Positions 1-8,599 of a stretch of 64,000 bases of DNA are shown here, in pieces. How positions within the stretch are numbered: the stretch's first letter is position 1; each line of letters opens with the position of its first letter. The DNA is from Achromobacter aegrifaciens. Lineage in GTDB: Bacteria > Pseudomonadota > Gammaproteobacteria > Burkholderiales > Burkholderiaceae_B. Under the pieces are notes generated by a model. That model was given only the letters and a program-made list of their open reading frames with translations, made no database searches and was not told where the DNA came from. The stretch is taken from positions 496,001-560,000 of the forward strand of contig NZ_CADIJY010000001.1 of assembly GCF_902859735.1 (NCBI RefSeq). The letters run 5' to 3'. The position numbers were made by a program, and so were the translations under genes.

Positions 1-438
1 TGCGTGATGACCAAGCATCCGGCCTATGGCAGCCTGACCGGCTGGCACCAGGACATCCGCTATTGGTCGTTTTCCGACACCGATCTGGTGTCCACCTGGC
101 TGGCGCTGGGCCCGGAAACGCGCGCCAACGGCGGCCTGTCCTTCATCCCGGGTTCGCACGCGGCCGCCTTCGCGCCGGAACAGTTCGACCAGCAGAAGTT
201 CTTCCGCGACGACGCGCCCCAGAACGCCGAGTGGATCGCCCGCGCGGTCTGCCCCGAACTGCAGGCGGGCGACGTGGTGTTCTTCCATTGCCGCACCCTG
301 CATGCCGCCCAGGGCAACGCCAGCGACCGCGTGAAGCTGTCGCTGGTGCATACCTACCATCCACAGTCCTGTCATCCGCTGCCGGGTACGCGCTCGGCCA
401 GCCAGCCGGGCGTGCCGCTGACGGTCCCGGCCGCCTGA
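1..438 (+). CDS. Phytanoyl-CoA dioxygenase family protein, 3' part
   Basis: The gene enters from the left edge; frame 1 is open from base 1 and ends at TGA 436-438, so only the last 145 codons are present. The retained part has the signature of Fe(II)/2-oxoglutarate oxygenases of the PhyH family: an HxD iron motif in GWHQDIRYW and the distal iron-binding histidine in HCRTLHAAQGNAS, followed by a short tail. The family hydroxylates a range of carboxylic acids, amino acids or phosphonates; the substrate cannot be read here because the N-terminal half is missing. A strong hairpin follows directly, so this is the last gene of its transcript. Confidence 0.85.
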   Translation, partial: CVMTKHPAYGSLTGWHQDIRYWSFSDTDLVSTWLALGPETRANGGLSFIPGSHAAAFAPEQFDQQKFFRDDAPQNAEWIARAVCPELQAGDVVFFHCRTLHAAQGNASDRVKLSLVHTYHPQSCHPLPGTRSASQPGVPLTVPAA

Positions 439-449
439 TGCTCTGAGTC

Positions 450-480
450 AGCGCCGCATTCTGCGGCGCTGTTCCTTTCT
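450..480 (+). terminator. Rho-independent terminator after the dioxygenase gene
   Basis: A perfect 9-bp stem (AGCGCCGCA at 450-458, TGCGGCGCT at 462-470) with a 3-nt loop is followed by the T-rich run GTTCCTTTCT. It lies 12 nt after the dioxygenase stop codon. Confidence 0.8.
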
Positions 481-606
481 CGATCAGCCGCTACTGCGGC
501 CCGTGCTGTCCGCCTGAAATCTTTCCGGGCGCGGCCCCGCATGCGCCGACTTTCCCGGTCCGGGTTCGTGTCCTGACGGGATCTTTCCCCTTGATTGTCG
601 ACCACT

Positions 607-646
607 GCGCCCGCTCGCTGGCGGGCTCGGCTGCGGGCGCTTTTTC
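607..646 (+). terminator. Second terminator-like hairpin
   Basis: GCGCCCGC (607-614) pairs with GCGGGCGC (633-640), and five T residues follow. It lies inside the 441-bp gene-free stretch 439-879 and would insulate the fimbrial operon from upstream transcription. The rest of that stretch shows only the inverted repeat at 676-718 and no credible coding frame. Confidence 0.5.
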
Positions 647-675
647 CGGTGCTGAGAGGGCCTGCGCCAAAAAAT

Positions 676-718
676 GGGCCTAGTCCTATGTCTTGCCCGG
701 ATCGGAGAGGACTAGCCC
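676..718. promoter_or_regulatory. Inverted repeat upstream of the fimbrial operon
   Basis: CTAGTCCT (680-687) is repeated inverted as AGGACTAG (708-715), with GGG (676-678) and CCC (716-718) extending the arms after a one-base bulge. The two arms are about 28 bp apart centre to centre, close to an integral number of helical turns, as expected for a pair of regulator half-sites. It lies about 165 bp before the fimbrial subunit start. No long C-tract of the kind that phase-varies Bordetella fim promoters is present. The regulator is unknown. Confidence 0.4.
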
Positions 719-879
719 GATGGGCGGCCTGCGCTGCGAAATCTACGATGCAGTTGTTGAGTACGCGAGCTGAAAAAGACCTGTCCCCAACGGTCCCTCA
801 TGCACTAGCGCACGCAGCAAAGATCCGCCCGCAAAGGCGATTTCCCTCACCTCAAAAACCCCAACTTAAAAGACTCATC

Positions 880-1413
880 ATGAAAAAGACCCTCCTGACC
901 GCTGCTCTGGCCATCGCCGGCCTCGCCTCTTTCGCCAGCGCCCACGCCGCCGACGGCACCATCGAATTCACCGGCAACATCACCGCCAACACCTGCGTCA
1001 TCAACGGCGGCAACGGCGGCGAGAACTTCACCGTGGCCCTGCCCACCGTGTCGGCCAAGACGCTGGAAACCGCAGGCGCCACCGCCGGCCGTACGCCGTT
1101 CAAGATCGCGCTGAGCAGCTGCACCACCGACCAGCCGGTTTCGGTCCACTTCGAAGGCGGCCCCACCGTTTCGCAAACCACCGGCCGTCTGATCGTTGAC
1201 GCCGGCGGCGCCGAGAAAGTCGAACTGGGCCTGCTGAACAACTCGTTCGGCGAAATCATGGCCGGCGCGGCCATCGGCCAGCAGAACTCGCAGACCGTGA
1301 CGCTGTCCGGCGGCAAGGCTGACCTGGACTACTTCGTCGAGTACCACTCGCTGGGCAACGCCACCGCCGGCGCCGCCAACTCGCGCGTGCAGTACTCGAT
1401 CTCCTACGAGTAA
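880..1413 (+). CDS. Major fimbrial subunit (type 1-like pilin)
   Basis: A 177-residue secreted pilin of the chaperone/usher class. The start at ATG 880 gives a textbook signal peptide (MKKTLLTAALAIAG..., cleavage near residue 23); the open frame extends upstream but that extension has no pilin character. The mature protein has two cysteines (C39 and C81) placed as in the conserved pilin disulfide, and ends VQYSISYE with the penultimate tyrosine recognised by the chaperone. It is the first gene of a four-gene operon (subunit, chaperone, usher, adhesin), with about 130 bp before the chaperone gene. Its product should polymerise by donor-strand exchange outside the outer membrane. Confidence 0.93.
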   Translation: MKKTLLTAALAIAGLASFASAHAADGTIEFTGNITANTCVINGGNGGENFTVALPTVSAKTLETAGATAGRTPFKIALSSCTTDQPVSVHFEGGPTVSQTTGRLIVDAGGAEKVELGLLNNSFGEIMAGAAIGQQNSQTVTLSGGKADLDYFVEYHSLGNATAGAANSRVQYSISYE

Positions 1414-1547
1414 TGCGCCGACTCGGCGGCTGCCTCCCCGGGGCCGCCGAGACAGGTGTTTCCCTGCAAGCCGTCTCACCCCGCTCCCCGAGACGGCTTG
1501 GAAGGAAACCGACCATAGACGCAGCATCCACCACCAAGGGCTACATC

Positions 1548-2315
1548 ATGAAAACTCTACGCCGCACCCTGATGGCCGCCGCAACGCTTGCCGCGGGCTG
1601 TTTTGCACTCCAGGCGCAGGCCAGCGTCGTTATTGCCAGCACGCGTGTGATCTATCCGGCGCAGGAGCGCGAAGTCACCATCAAGCTGAGCAACGACGGC
1701 CGTACGCCTGCCCTGGTTCAGTCGTGGCTGGACGACGGCAGCATCACCGACGCGCCGGAAACGCTGAAGGTCCCCTTCGTGCTGACGCCCGCCATCTTCC
1801 GCGTGGATCCCGGCAAGGGGCAGACCCTGCGTCTGATCCACACCAAGGAATCGATGCCGCAGGATAAGGAAAGCATGTACTGGCTTAACGTGCTGGAAGT
1901 CCCGCCCAAGGCTCAGGCCGGCGAAGACGCCAATCGCCTGCAGCTTGCCTTTCGCACGCGCATCAAGGTGATGTATCGCCCGCAAGGCCTGCCGGGCCAG
2001 GCAGACGAGGCGCCGGCGCAGCTGCGTTGGGAGGTCGCTCCCGCCGCGGCCGGCAAAGGCTATGCGCTGAAGGCCAGCAATCCCACGCCCTATGTCGTGA
2101 ACCTGGGCAAGATCAGCCTGCAGTCTGGCGGCCAGACCTTCGATGCCGGAGCCGGTTACGTCAAGCCGGGCGACTCCACGTTGTTTCCCCTCGCGGGAAT
2201 GACATCGGCGCCGGCAGGCGGTGCCCAGGTCAAGTTCAACAGCATCAACGACTGGGGCGCGAACGTCGAAGGCTCCCTGCCGCTCATGTCGGGACCCGCG
2301 TCCTCCCTGCGCTAG
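1548..2315 (+). CDS. Periplasmic fimbrial chaperone (PapD family)
   Basis: A 255-residue protein with a signal peptide ending near residue 25 (FALQAQA). The PapD-type N-terminal immunoglobulin domain carries the conserved subunit-anchoring pair: R33 in STRVIYP and K140 in RTRIKVMYRP. The C-terminal domain shows the usual N-G-I-K-x-L-like pattern reduced to VVNLGKISLQSGG. In this family the chaperone completes the fold of pilin subunits and hands them to the usher. ATG 1548 was chosen because it starts the signal peptide; the upstream in-frame extension reads through the intergenic region. It follows the major subunit and precedes the usher, the usual order. Confidence 0.93.
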   Translation: MKTLRRTLMAAATLAAGCFALQAQASVVIASTRVIYPAQEREVTIKLSNDGRTPALVQSWLDDGSITDAPETLKVPFVLTPAIFRVDPGKGQTLRLIHTKESMPQDKESMYWLNVLEVPPKAQAGEDANRLQLAFRTRIKVMYRPQGLPGQADEAPAQLRWEVAPAAAGKGYALKASNPTPYVVNLGKISLQSGGQTFDAGAGYVKPGDSTLFPLAGMTSAPAGGAQVKFNSINDWGANVEGSLPLMSGPASSLR

Positions 2316-2445
2316 GTCGCAAGGCCGCGCAAGCGCGCGGCGCCCATCTCACCAAACTCCCTTAGTGATGGATGCTGGCAACGGCATCCGCGGGGAGAGT
2401 GTTGTCCAGCGTTTTCATCGAATCCACTCTTTCAGCTCCGCCGTC

Positions 2446-5025
2446 ATGAAGAAAACCCTTTCGAAGCTCCTGCATACGCGAGATAGCGTCAGTCTGCGTC
2501 TGACCCCTCTTTGCGCGGCACTGCTGGTGGCCCTGGTTGCGCATGAGCGGGTGGCGCAGGCCGCCGAGGCCGACGCATCCGGAACGATGGTGGCTTCGGT
2601 GGAATTCGAGGATGCTTTCCTGATGGGCGGTTCGGGCCAGCGCACCGACCTGTCGCGCTTCGCCAAGGGAAACATGGCCGCGCCCGGCAACTATTCGGTG
2701 GACTTGTTCATCAACCAAAGCTATGTGGGCCGCGTCGATGTGCCGTTCGCGGCGGTTGCCGGCGAGGCGGCGGCGCAGCCCGTGTTCGACCGTCAGCTGT
2801 TGCAGCGCATCGGCGTTGACCTGGGCAAGCTGCCCGCCGAGGCGACCGCAAAGCTGGCGCAAGACGCCAGCCTGCGCCTGGACGAGATCGCCGCGGACGC
2901 CGGCAGCGATTTCGACTTCGGCGACCAGCGCCTGGACCTCAGCATTCCCCAGGCCTCCATGAGCCGCCACGCCCGCGGTTACGTCAGTCCGGAACTATGG
3001 GACTCAGGCGTCAACGCGGCCATGGTCGATTACGACTTCAACCTGTACAACTACCGCAACAAGGCGTTTGGCGGCACGCAGCGGCAGGGCTATCTGGGCT
3101 TGCGCGCGGGCGTCAACCTGGGTGATTGGCGTCTGCGCCACAACGGCTCCTATTCTTTCGATTCCCAGGGCCAGCGCCAGTACCAGAACATCTCGACTTA
3201 CGCGCAGCGCGAAATCGTTGCGCTGTCGTCCCAACTCACCTTGGGCGAAGCCTATACCAGCGGCGAACTGTTCGAGTCCACGCCCTTCAAGGGCGTACGC
3301 CTGGCCAGCGACGATCGCATGCTGCCCGACTCGATGCGCGGCTACGCGCCCGTGGTGCGCGGCATGGCCAACAGCAACGCGCGGGTCACCATCCGGCAGA
3401 ACTCGGTCGTTATTTACGAAACCACGGTGGCGCCGGGGGCCTTTGAAATCACCGACCTGTACGCCACCGGCTACGGCGGCGACCTGGATGTGTCGGTGCA
3501 GGAAGCCGACGGCAGCGTGCGCAGGTTTTCGGTGCCCTACGCCGCCGTGCCGATGTCGCTGCGCCCGGGCGTGAGCCGCTATAGCGTGGTCGGCGGCGCC
3601 GTGCGCAACAAGCAATTGTCGAAAAGCCCGCATTTCCTGCAGGCTACTTACCAACGCGGCCTGTCCAATCTGGTCACGGGTTATGCCGGCGCCACGGTGG
3701 CGCAAAACTACACCTCGGTCTTGTTGGGCGGGGCCCTGAATACGTCGGCCGGAGCGTTCGGCCTGGACGCGACCCAGTCGCGCCTGTCGCAGGCAGACGC
3801 CACGCATACCGGCACCAGCATGCGCGCCAGCTATGCAAAGAACCTGCCCAACACTGGCACCAACGTCTCCATCGCGGCGTACCGCTATTCCACCAGCGGC
3901 TTCTACGGCCTGAACGAAGCCATGAATTCGCTCTACGGCTATGGCCAGTACCGTTATACCGGCAGCATGGTGCGCGAGCGCAACCGCGCCTCGATCATGC
4001 TGAGCCAGCAGTTGGGCGGGCAGCGCGGCAGCATCAACCTGACCGCCTCGGGCGTGGACCATTGGAACCGCGATGGCCGCGACGTGAACTACAGCATCGC
4101 CTATGCGAACCGGTACAAGACCGTGGGCTACAACATCAGCGTCCAGCGTCAGCGCGACAGCCGACAGCAGATGGGCACCGCGGTCTACGCGACCATCAGC
4201 ATTCCGCTGGGCAAGAGCAATCCGCTCAGCCTGTCGACCAATGCCGGACGCGACTCCGACGGCCGCTTGCGGGTGCAAAGCACGTTGTCCGGCTCCACGG
4301 GCGAGGACAATGATCTGTCCTACAGCCTTAGCGCCGACCATGCTTCCGGCGGTTCGGGCGACAGCATGAACGGCGGCAGCGCCAGCGTGCTTTACCGCGC
4401 GCCGGTCGCCGAATTCACGGGCAGCGCAGGCGTGGGTACGGGCTATTCGCAAAGCTCGGTAGGCGTGCGCGGGGCGCTCGTCGCGCATCCGGGCGGCCTT
4501 ACGCTGTCGCAGCCGCTTTCGGAAACCTTCGGCATCGTTGAAGCGCCCGACGCCGAAGGCGCGCGTCTGCTCAATGCCTCGGGCGTGCGCGTCAACAGCC
4601 GTGGATATGCCGTCGTGCCGCATCTGACGCCGTATCGCATGAACACGGTGGAAATCGATCCCAAGGGGCTGTCCACCGATGTGGAACTGCAGGTCACCAG
4701 CCAGCAGGTGGCGCCGCGCGCCGGTGCGGTCGCGATGCTGCGGTACGCCACGGTCTCGGGGCGGTCGGCCATGCTGCAGGTGCTGAAAGCCGATGGCAAG
4801 CCGCTGCCGTTCGGCGCCAGCGTGGTGGATGAACATGGTGTGGAAGTCGGTCTGGTCGGGCAGGCCAGCCGTGTACTGGCGCGGGGTTTGCAAGATAGCG
4901 GCCAGTTGACCGCCAAGTGGGGCGAGCACCCCGGCGATGCTTGCCGCATGGCATACGAGCTTGCGGCGATGGAGAAAGGCACGCGTGCCGATACCTATCA
5001 GCAGATCGAAATCCGCTGCAATTAA
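2446..5025 (+). CDS. Outer-membrane fimbrial usher (FimD/PapC family)
   Basis: An 859-residue usher, the normal family length. ATG 2446 (MKKTLSKLLHTRDS) opens a long signal sequence ending around VAQA; an alternative ATG lies upstream at 2368. Next comes the periplasmic N-terminal domain (VEFEDAFLMGG..., about residues 55-175), the 24-strand barrel interrupted by a plug (VTIRQNSVVIYETTVAPG region), and C-terminal domains closed by the cysteine pair C833/C858 (GDACRM ... EIRCN) typical of ushers. It secretes and assembles chaperone-delivered pilins. The adhesin gene starts 43 bp downstream. A 709-codon frame on the opposite strand is a codon-bias shadow. Confidence 0.95.
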   Translation: MKKTLSKLLHTRDSVSLRLTPLCAALLVALVAHERVAQAAEADASGTMVASVEFEDAFLMGGSGQRTDLSRFAKGNMAAPGNYSVDLFINQSYVGRVDVPFAAVAGEAAAQPVFDRQLLQRIGVDLGKLPAEATAKLAQDASLRLDEIAADAGSDFDFGDQRLDLSIPQASMSRHARGYVSPELWDSGVNAAMVDYDFNLYNYRNKAFGGTQRQGYLGLRAGVNLGDWRLRHNGSYSFDSQGQRQYQNISTYAQREIVALSSQLTLGEAYTSGELFESTPFKGVRLASDDRMLPDSMRGYAPVVRGMANSNARVTIRQNSVVIYETTVAPGAFEITDLYATGYGGDLDVSVQEADGSVRRFSVPYAAVPMSLRPGVSRYSVVGGAVRNKQLSKSPHFLQATYQRGLSNLVTGYAGATVAQNYTSVLLGGALNTSAGAFGLDATQSRLSQADATHTGTSMRASYAKNLPNTGTNVSIAAYRYSTSGFYGLNEAMNSLYGYGQYRYTGSMVRERNRASIMLSQQLGGQRGSINLTASGVDHWNRDGRDVNYSIAYANRYKTVGYNISVQRQRDSRQQMGTAVYATISIPLGKSNPLSLSTNAGRDSDGRLRVQSTLSGSTGEDNDLSYSLSADHASGGSGDSMNGGSASVLYRAPVAEFTGSAGVGTGYSQSSVGVRGALVAHPGGLTLSQPLSETFGIVEAPDAEGARLLNASGVRVNSRGYAVVPHLTPYRMNTVEIDPKGLSTDVELQVTSQQVAPRAGAVAMLRYATVSGRSAMLQVLKADGKPLPFGASVVDEHGVEVGLVGQASRVLARGLQDSGQLTAKWGEHPGDACRMAYELAAMEKGTRADTYQQIEIRCN

Positions 5026-5068
5026 CCAATCAGATAACTGTCTATTCGCTACCGATCGGAGTTGCGAG

Positions 5069-6079
5069 ATGAAAATGCTTCGAAACCTGTATTCATTTGG
5101 CGCGCTGCTATTGCTGCTGGCGCTGTCTCCCAATGCCTATGCTGCGCTTTGTTCCAACGGTCAAATTCCTGCGCCCTTCTCGGGAGGCCCAGAGATTACT
5201 GTCGATCCCGATGCGCCGGTCGGCCAGGTGTTGAAAACGGTTGCTTTTTGGGCGAACGGCTACCACAGTGGCACCGGCACCTGTCTTACCGCCACCGTCA
5301 GAATGTCCTTCAATGGTTCAGGTACGCAGGTTGCACCCAATGTTTTCGCGACTGGTATTCCGGGAGTCGGTATCCGCACGAAGGTGACGGGGGGCACCTG
5401 CGGCACGGGCTACGTTCCTTTTAGTTGCACGGGTAGATTCTCCGGGGCCGAATTGCCCAGGATCGATTTCATCTACGAACTGATCAAGACGGGACCGATT
5501 ACCTCCAAGACTATTTCAAGTCCGACCCTATTCACGATGACCGACGACTATCAGCACCCGGCTACCGGCAGTAACAGGTACGCGTATGTCTTTATATGGG
5601 GCGACCTCACTGTAAAAGTGAAGCAGCCACCCACCTGTTCGGTTTCGTCGGCTGGACCTATCAAGAGGTCGTTGGGGAGCTTCCCTGCAACTAGTTTCAA
5701 GGGTGTGGGCTCCACCTCGCCCGAGCGGCCCTTCAGCATCGATTTGAAATGTTCGGGCGGGGATCCCGGGATGTCTGCAGAGGCGTATGTCACGCTGACG
5801 GATGCCACCAATACCGACAATCGCTCCAATGTTTTGACGTTGTCGCCGGACTCCCAAGCCAGAGGTATTGGCATCGAGATTCTGAAGGGAACCACGGTGC
5901 TTGGCTATGGCCCGGATTCCAAAGTGGCTGGAAACGTCAACCAATGGCACGCGGGTTCTGTGTCCACGGGTACCGGCACGTTCTCAATTCCGTTGTCGGC
6001 GCGCTATGTGCAGACAGATCCGGTTGTTACCGCGGGATCTGCCAATGGCCGCGCCACGTTTACGATGAGCTACCAGTAG
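5069..6079 (+). CDS. Fimbrial tip adhesin / minor subunit
   Basis: A 336-residue two-domain fimbrial protein. A signal peptide (MKMLRNLYSFGALLLLLALS..., cleavage near A25) precedes an N-terminal receptor-binding-type domain with cysteines at CSNGQ, CLTA and CGTGYVPFSC, then a C-terminal pilin domain (from about residue 190, TCSVSSAG ... DLKCSGG) ending in TFTMSYQ, the chaperone-recognition tail. This two-domain layout and the last position in the operon fit a tip adhesin, equivalent in place to FimD of Bordetella. The receptor is unknown. Codon use is less GC-biased than the rest of the operon. Its 3' end overlaps the convergent exporter gene by 20 bp. Confidence 0.85.
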   Translation: MKMLRNLYSFGALLLLLALSPNAYAALCSNGQIPAPFSGGPEITVDPDAPVGQVLKTVAFWANGYHSGTGTCLTATVRMSFNGSGTQVAPNVFATGIPGVGIRTKVTGGTCGTGYVPFSCTGRFSGAELPRIDFIYELIKTGPITSKTISSPTLFTMTDDYQHPATGSNRYAYVFIWGDLTVKVKQPPTCSVSSAGPIKRSLGSFPATSFKGVGSTSPERPFSIDLKCSGGDPGMSAEAYVTLTDATNTDNRSNVLTLSPDSQARGIGIEILKGTTVLGYGPDSKVAGNVNQWHAGSVSTGTGTFSIPLSARYVQTDPVVTAGSANGRATFTMSYQ

Positions 6080-7547
6080 CGGCGCGCGCCGCCCGCAAGC
6101 GGCGCCCCAGCCACCACAGTAGCGCCGCCGCCGCCAGAATCGCCGCGACGTTGAACTGCATGGCGCTGGCGAAGGCGCGGGCGTGACGTTCGGCCGCACC
6201 AACCGCGGCATGGGCCTCCAGTGCGCCGGCGTACAGCATGCCCGCCGCCGACACGCCCAGCGCCGCGCCCACCTGCTGCAAGGTCGACACCACGCCGGCC
6301 GCCATGCCAGCGTGGCGGTCGTCGACGAAGCCCAGCGCCAGATTCACCAGCGGCGTGTTGACGGCGCCCTGGGCCGCGCCCAGCCACACCAGCGCCGGCA
6401 ACAGCGACCACGGCGCCAGGCTCGCGCCGGCCGCCTCCACCCGCAGCATCAAGGTTGCCGTGGCGCCGCCATACAGCAGGGCGGCCAGCGCGATGGCACG
6501 CGTGCCGAAGCGCGCCACCAGCCGCGGCGCCGCCATCGACCCGGCCACGAAGCCCACGCTGGCGGGGGCGAAGATCAGGCCGGCCGTCAGCGCGTCCAGG
6601 CCGAAGCCAGTCTGCACCAGCAGCGCATAGCAGAGGAACATGGCGCTGGCAGTGGAGAACACCAGCATGACCAGCAGACAACCCGCCGCGAAGCGCGGCT
6701 GCGCCAGCAAGGCCATGTCAACTAGCGGCGCGCCGCCGCGGGCCGCGACACGCCGCTGCATGCGCACGAACAGCGCCAGCGCGATCAGCGCCGCCACGCC
6801 GCAGGCCACCGTCCACACGGGCCAGCGGCGCGCGGGACCTTCTATCAGCGCCAGCAGCAGCAGGGCCAGTCCTGCGCCCACCAGCGCCGAACCGGGCCAG
6901 TCCATGTCGGCGGCCGAGGGCTCGCGCGATTCCGGGATATGGCGGGCCAGCCGCCACGCCAGCAGGCCCAGCGGCACGTTGAGCAGGAAGATGCTGCGCC
7001 ATGCCAGCCCGAACAGGTCGGCATGCACGATCCAGCCGCCCAGCACCTGTCCGGCGATGGCCGCCAGTCCCAGCGTCATGCCCAGCAAGCCGAAGGCGCG
7101 CCGCCGTTCGTGGCCCTGATAGCTGACGCGGATCAACGCATACACCTGTGGAAACAGCATGGCCGCGGCCATGCCTTGCAGGATGCGCGCGGCGATCAGC
7201 GTGTCGGCCGTGGGCGCCAGGCCGCACAGCGCCGAGGCCAGCGCAAACCCCGCCATGCCCAGCATGAAGAGGCGCCGCCGGCCATGGCGGTCGCCCAGCC
7301 GGCTGCCCGCGATCAGCAGCACGCCATAGGCCAGCTCGTAGGCGGCGATGATGAAGCTGATCTGCGCGAAGCTGGCGGACAAGGTGGACTGCATGCTGGG
7401 AATGGCGACGTTCACCACGAACAGATCGAAGATCGTGATGAAGCCGCCAGACAGCAGCACGGCCAGGCCCAGGCGGCCCAGGGCGGGCTGCGGCGCGGCG
7501 TGCGCTCCAGGGCAGGGGAGTGTGGAAGAAGACATGGAAAGCGCCAT
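6060..7547 (-). CDS. MFS drug-type exporter, EmrB/QacA (DHA2) family
   Basis: About 495 residues with 14 predicted membrane helices, the DHA2 topology. Family motifs are visible: motif C-like and A-like sequences in GSRLGDRHGRRRLFMLGMAGF and the DLFVVNVAIPSMQ segment of helix 1. The start is uncertain: 7547 (MALSMSSS), 7535 (MSSST) and 7595 are all possible and none has a strong ribosome site. It is divergent from the MmyB-type regulator at 7633, the usual arrangement of a repressor and its exporter. The substrate is unknown; family members export hydrophobic drugs or metabolites using the proton gradient. Its 3' end overlaps the fimbrial adhesin gene by 20 bp. Confidence 0.9.
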   Translation of the reverse strand: MALSMSSSTLPCPGAHAAPQPALGRLGLAVLLSGGFITIFDLFVVNVAIPSMQSTLSASFAQISFIIAAYELAYGVLLIAGSRLGDRHGRRRLFMLGMAGFALASALCGLAPTADTLIAARILQGMAAAMLFPQVYALIRVSYQGHERRRAFGLLGMTLGLAAIAGQVLGGWIVHADLFGLAWRSIFLLNVPLGLLAWRLARHIPESREPSAADMDWPGSALVGAGLALLLLALIEGPARRWPVWTVACGVAALIALALFVRMQRRVAARGGAPLVDMALLAQPRFAAGCLLVMLVFSTASAMFLCYALLVQTGFGLDALTAGLIFAPASVGFVAGSMAAPRLVARFGTRAIALAALLYGGATATLMLRVEAAGASLAPWSLLPALVWLGAAQGAVNTPLVNLALGFVDDRHAGMAAGVVSTLQQVGAALGVSAAGMLYAGALEAHAAVGAAERHARAFASAMQFNVAAILAAAALLWWLGRRLRAARAATGSSS

Positions 7548-7632
7548 CGGAGTCAGGATGGGCGCTATTCTGGAGAGGCTTTTAGCCTTATACAATTTAG
7601 CTGTTTATGCTATTACCAGGTACAATAGACTC
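7548..7632. promoter_or_regulatory. Divergent promoter region of exporter and regulator
   Basis: An AT-rich 85-bp intergenic region in a GC-rich setting. TTTAGC occurs twice in direct orientation (7581-7586 and 7596-7601), 15 bp apart. A -10-like TACAAT lies at 7621-7626 only 6 nt before the regulator ATG at 7633, so a transcript from it would be leaderless or nearly so. This is the expected binding site of the regulator. Confidence 0.45.
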
Positions 7633-8523
7633 ATGACCGCAACCGCAGCCCCCAAGCGCCTGGAGCGCACCCGCGCCGATCTGTCGGAATTTCTGCGGCT
7701 GCGCCGCGAACGGCTCAGTCCTGCCGAGCTGGGGCTGCCCGCGGGAGGCCGCCGGCGCACGCCGGGATTGCGGCGCGAGGAAGTGGCCGCGTTGGCCGGC
7801 GTGGGCCTGGCCTGGTACACCTGGTTCGAACAAGGGCGCAACATCAGCGTGTCGGCAGGCTTCCTGGAAAACCTGGCGCGCGTGCTGAAGCTGGACGCCG
7901 CCGAACGCCGTCATCTCTACCTGCTGGCGCACCAGCGTCCGCCATCGGAACCGGGCCGCACCTGGTGCACGGTGCCCGCGCAGGTGCGCCGCCTGATGGA
8001 CGATCTGCCCACGCGCCCGGCCTACATCCTCAATCTGCGCTGGGACGTGGTGGTGTGGAACGCGGCCGCGGACCGCGTGTTCAATTTTTCTACGCAGGCG
8101 CCGGGCCGCAGGAACCTGTTGTGGATGCTGTTCGCGGATCCGGCGATGCGCGAACTGTTCGTGGACTGGCCAGCGCAAGCGCCCGCCATGCTGTCCACAT
8201 TCCGGCGCGACTTCGCCAGCGCGGGCCAGGCGCCGGACGTCGGAGAGCTGGTGGATGAACTGGAGCGCGTATCGCCGGACTTCAAGAGCTGGTGGCGCGA
8301 GCACGATGTGCACGGGTCCTGCATGGGCCTGCGCAGCCTTTGCCTGCCGGCCCTGGGCGCGCTGGCGTTCGAGCATTCCACCTTGTCGGTGGACGAGAGC
8401 CGGCACCTGCGGCTGGTGGTTTACGCGCCCGCGCCCGACGAACCCAAGGCGGCGGCGTTCGAGCGTTGGCTCGCGGGGCGCGTAGCGGCCCGATCCAAGC
8501 CCGCACGTGGCACCAGGGAATAG
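7633..8523 (+). CDS. XRE-family regulator with MmyB-like ligand-binding domain
   Basis: 296 residues. Residues about 15-80 form a helix-turn-helix of the Cro/C1 type (TPGLRREEVAALAGVGLAWYTWFEQG), with the LRREEVA-LAG-Y--LEQG pattern of this family. The remainder (from about residue 105, RPAYILNLRWDVVVWNAAA ... LRLVVYAP) matches the PAS-like MmyB ligand-binding domain that senses small hydrophobic molecules in this regulator class. ATG 7633 is chosen because the open frame upstream runs through the divergent exporter promoter. It most likely represses the exporter gene next door; the ligand is not predictable. Confidence 0.88.
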   Translation: MTATAAPKRLERTRADLSEFLRLRRERLSPAELGLPAGGRRRTPGLRREEVAALAGVGLAWYTWFEQGRNISVSAGFLENLARVLKLDAAERRHLYLLAHQRPPSEPGRTWCTVPAQVRRLMDDLPTRPAYILNLRWDVVVWNAAADRVFNFSTQAPGRRNLLWMLFADPAMRELFVDWPAQAPAMLSTFRRDFASAGQAPDVGELVDELERVSPDFKSWWREHDVHGSCMGLRSLCLPALGALAFEHSTLSVDESRHLRLVVYAPAPDEPKAAAFERWLAGRVAARSKPARGTRE

Positions 8524-8599
8524 GCGCGCCGTGGGTCTACGGAGCCGTGGTGGGCGGCTCCTATAGTCGGGGCATCTTCATACCGCCGCGTCCTCGCGG

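Noticed and set aside
439-879. Poly-C or poly-G phase-variation tract before the fim operon
   Set aside because: The longest C or G runs here are only a few bases, too short for slippage of the Bordetella fim type.
3004-5133. 709-codon open frame on the minus strand opposite the usher
   Set aside because: Its composition is rich in Arg, Ala, His and Gly in the way of a GC-biased shadow, it shows no domain, and the plus-strand usher is a clear full-length family member.
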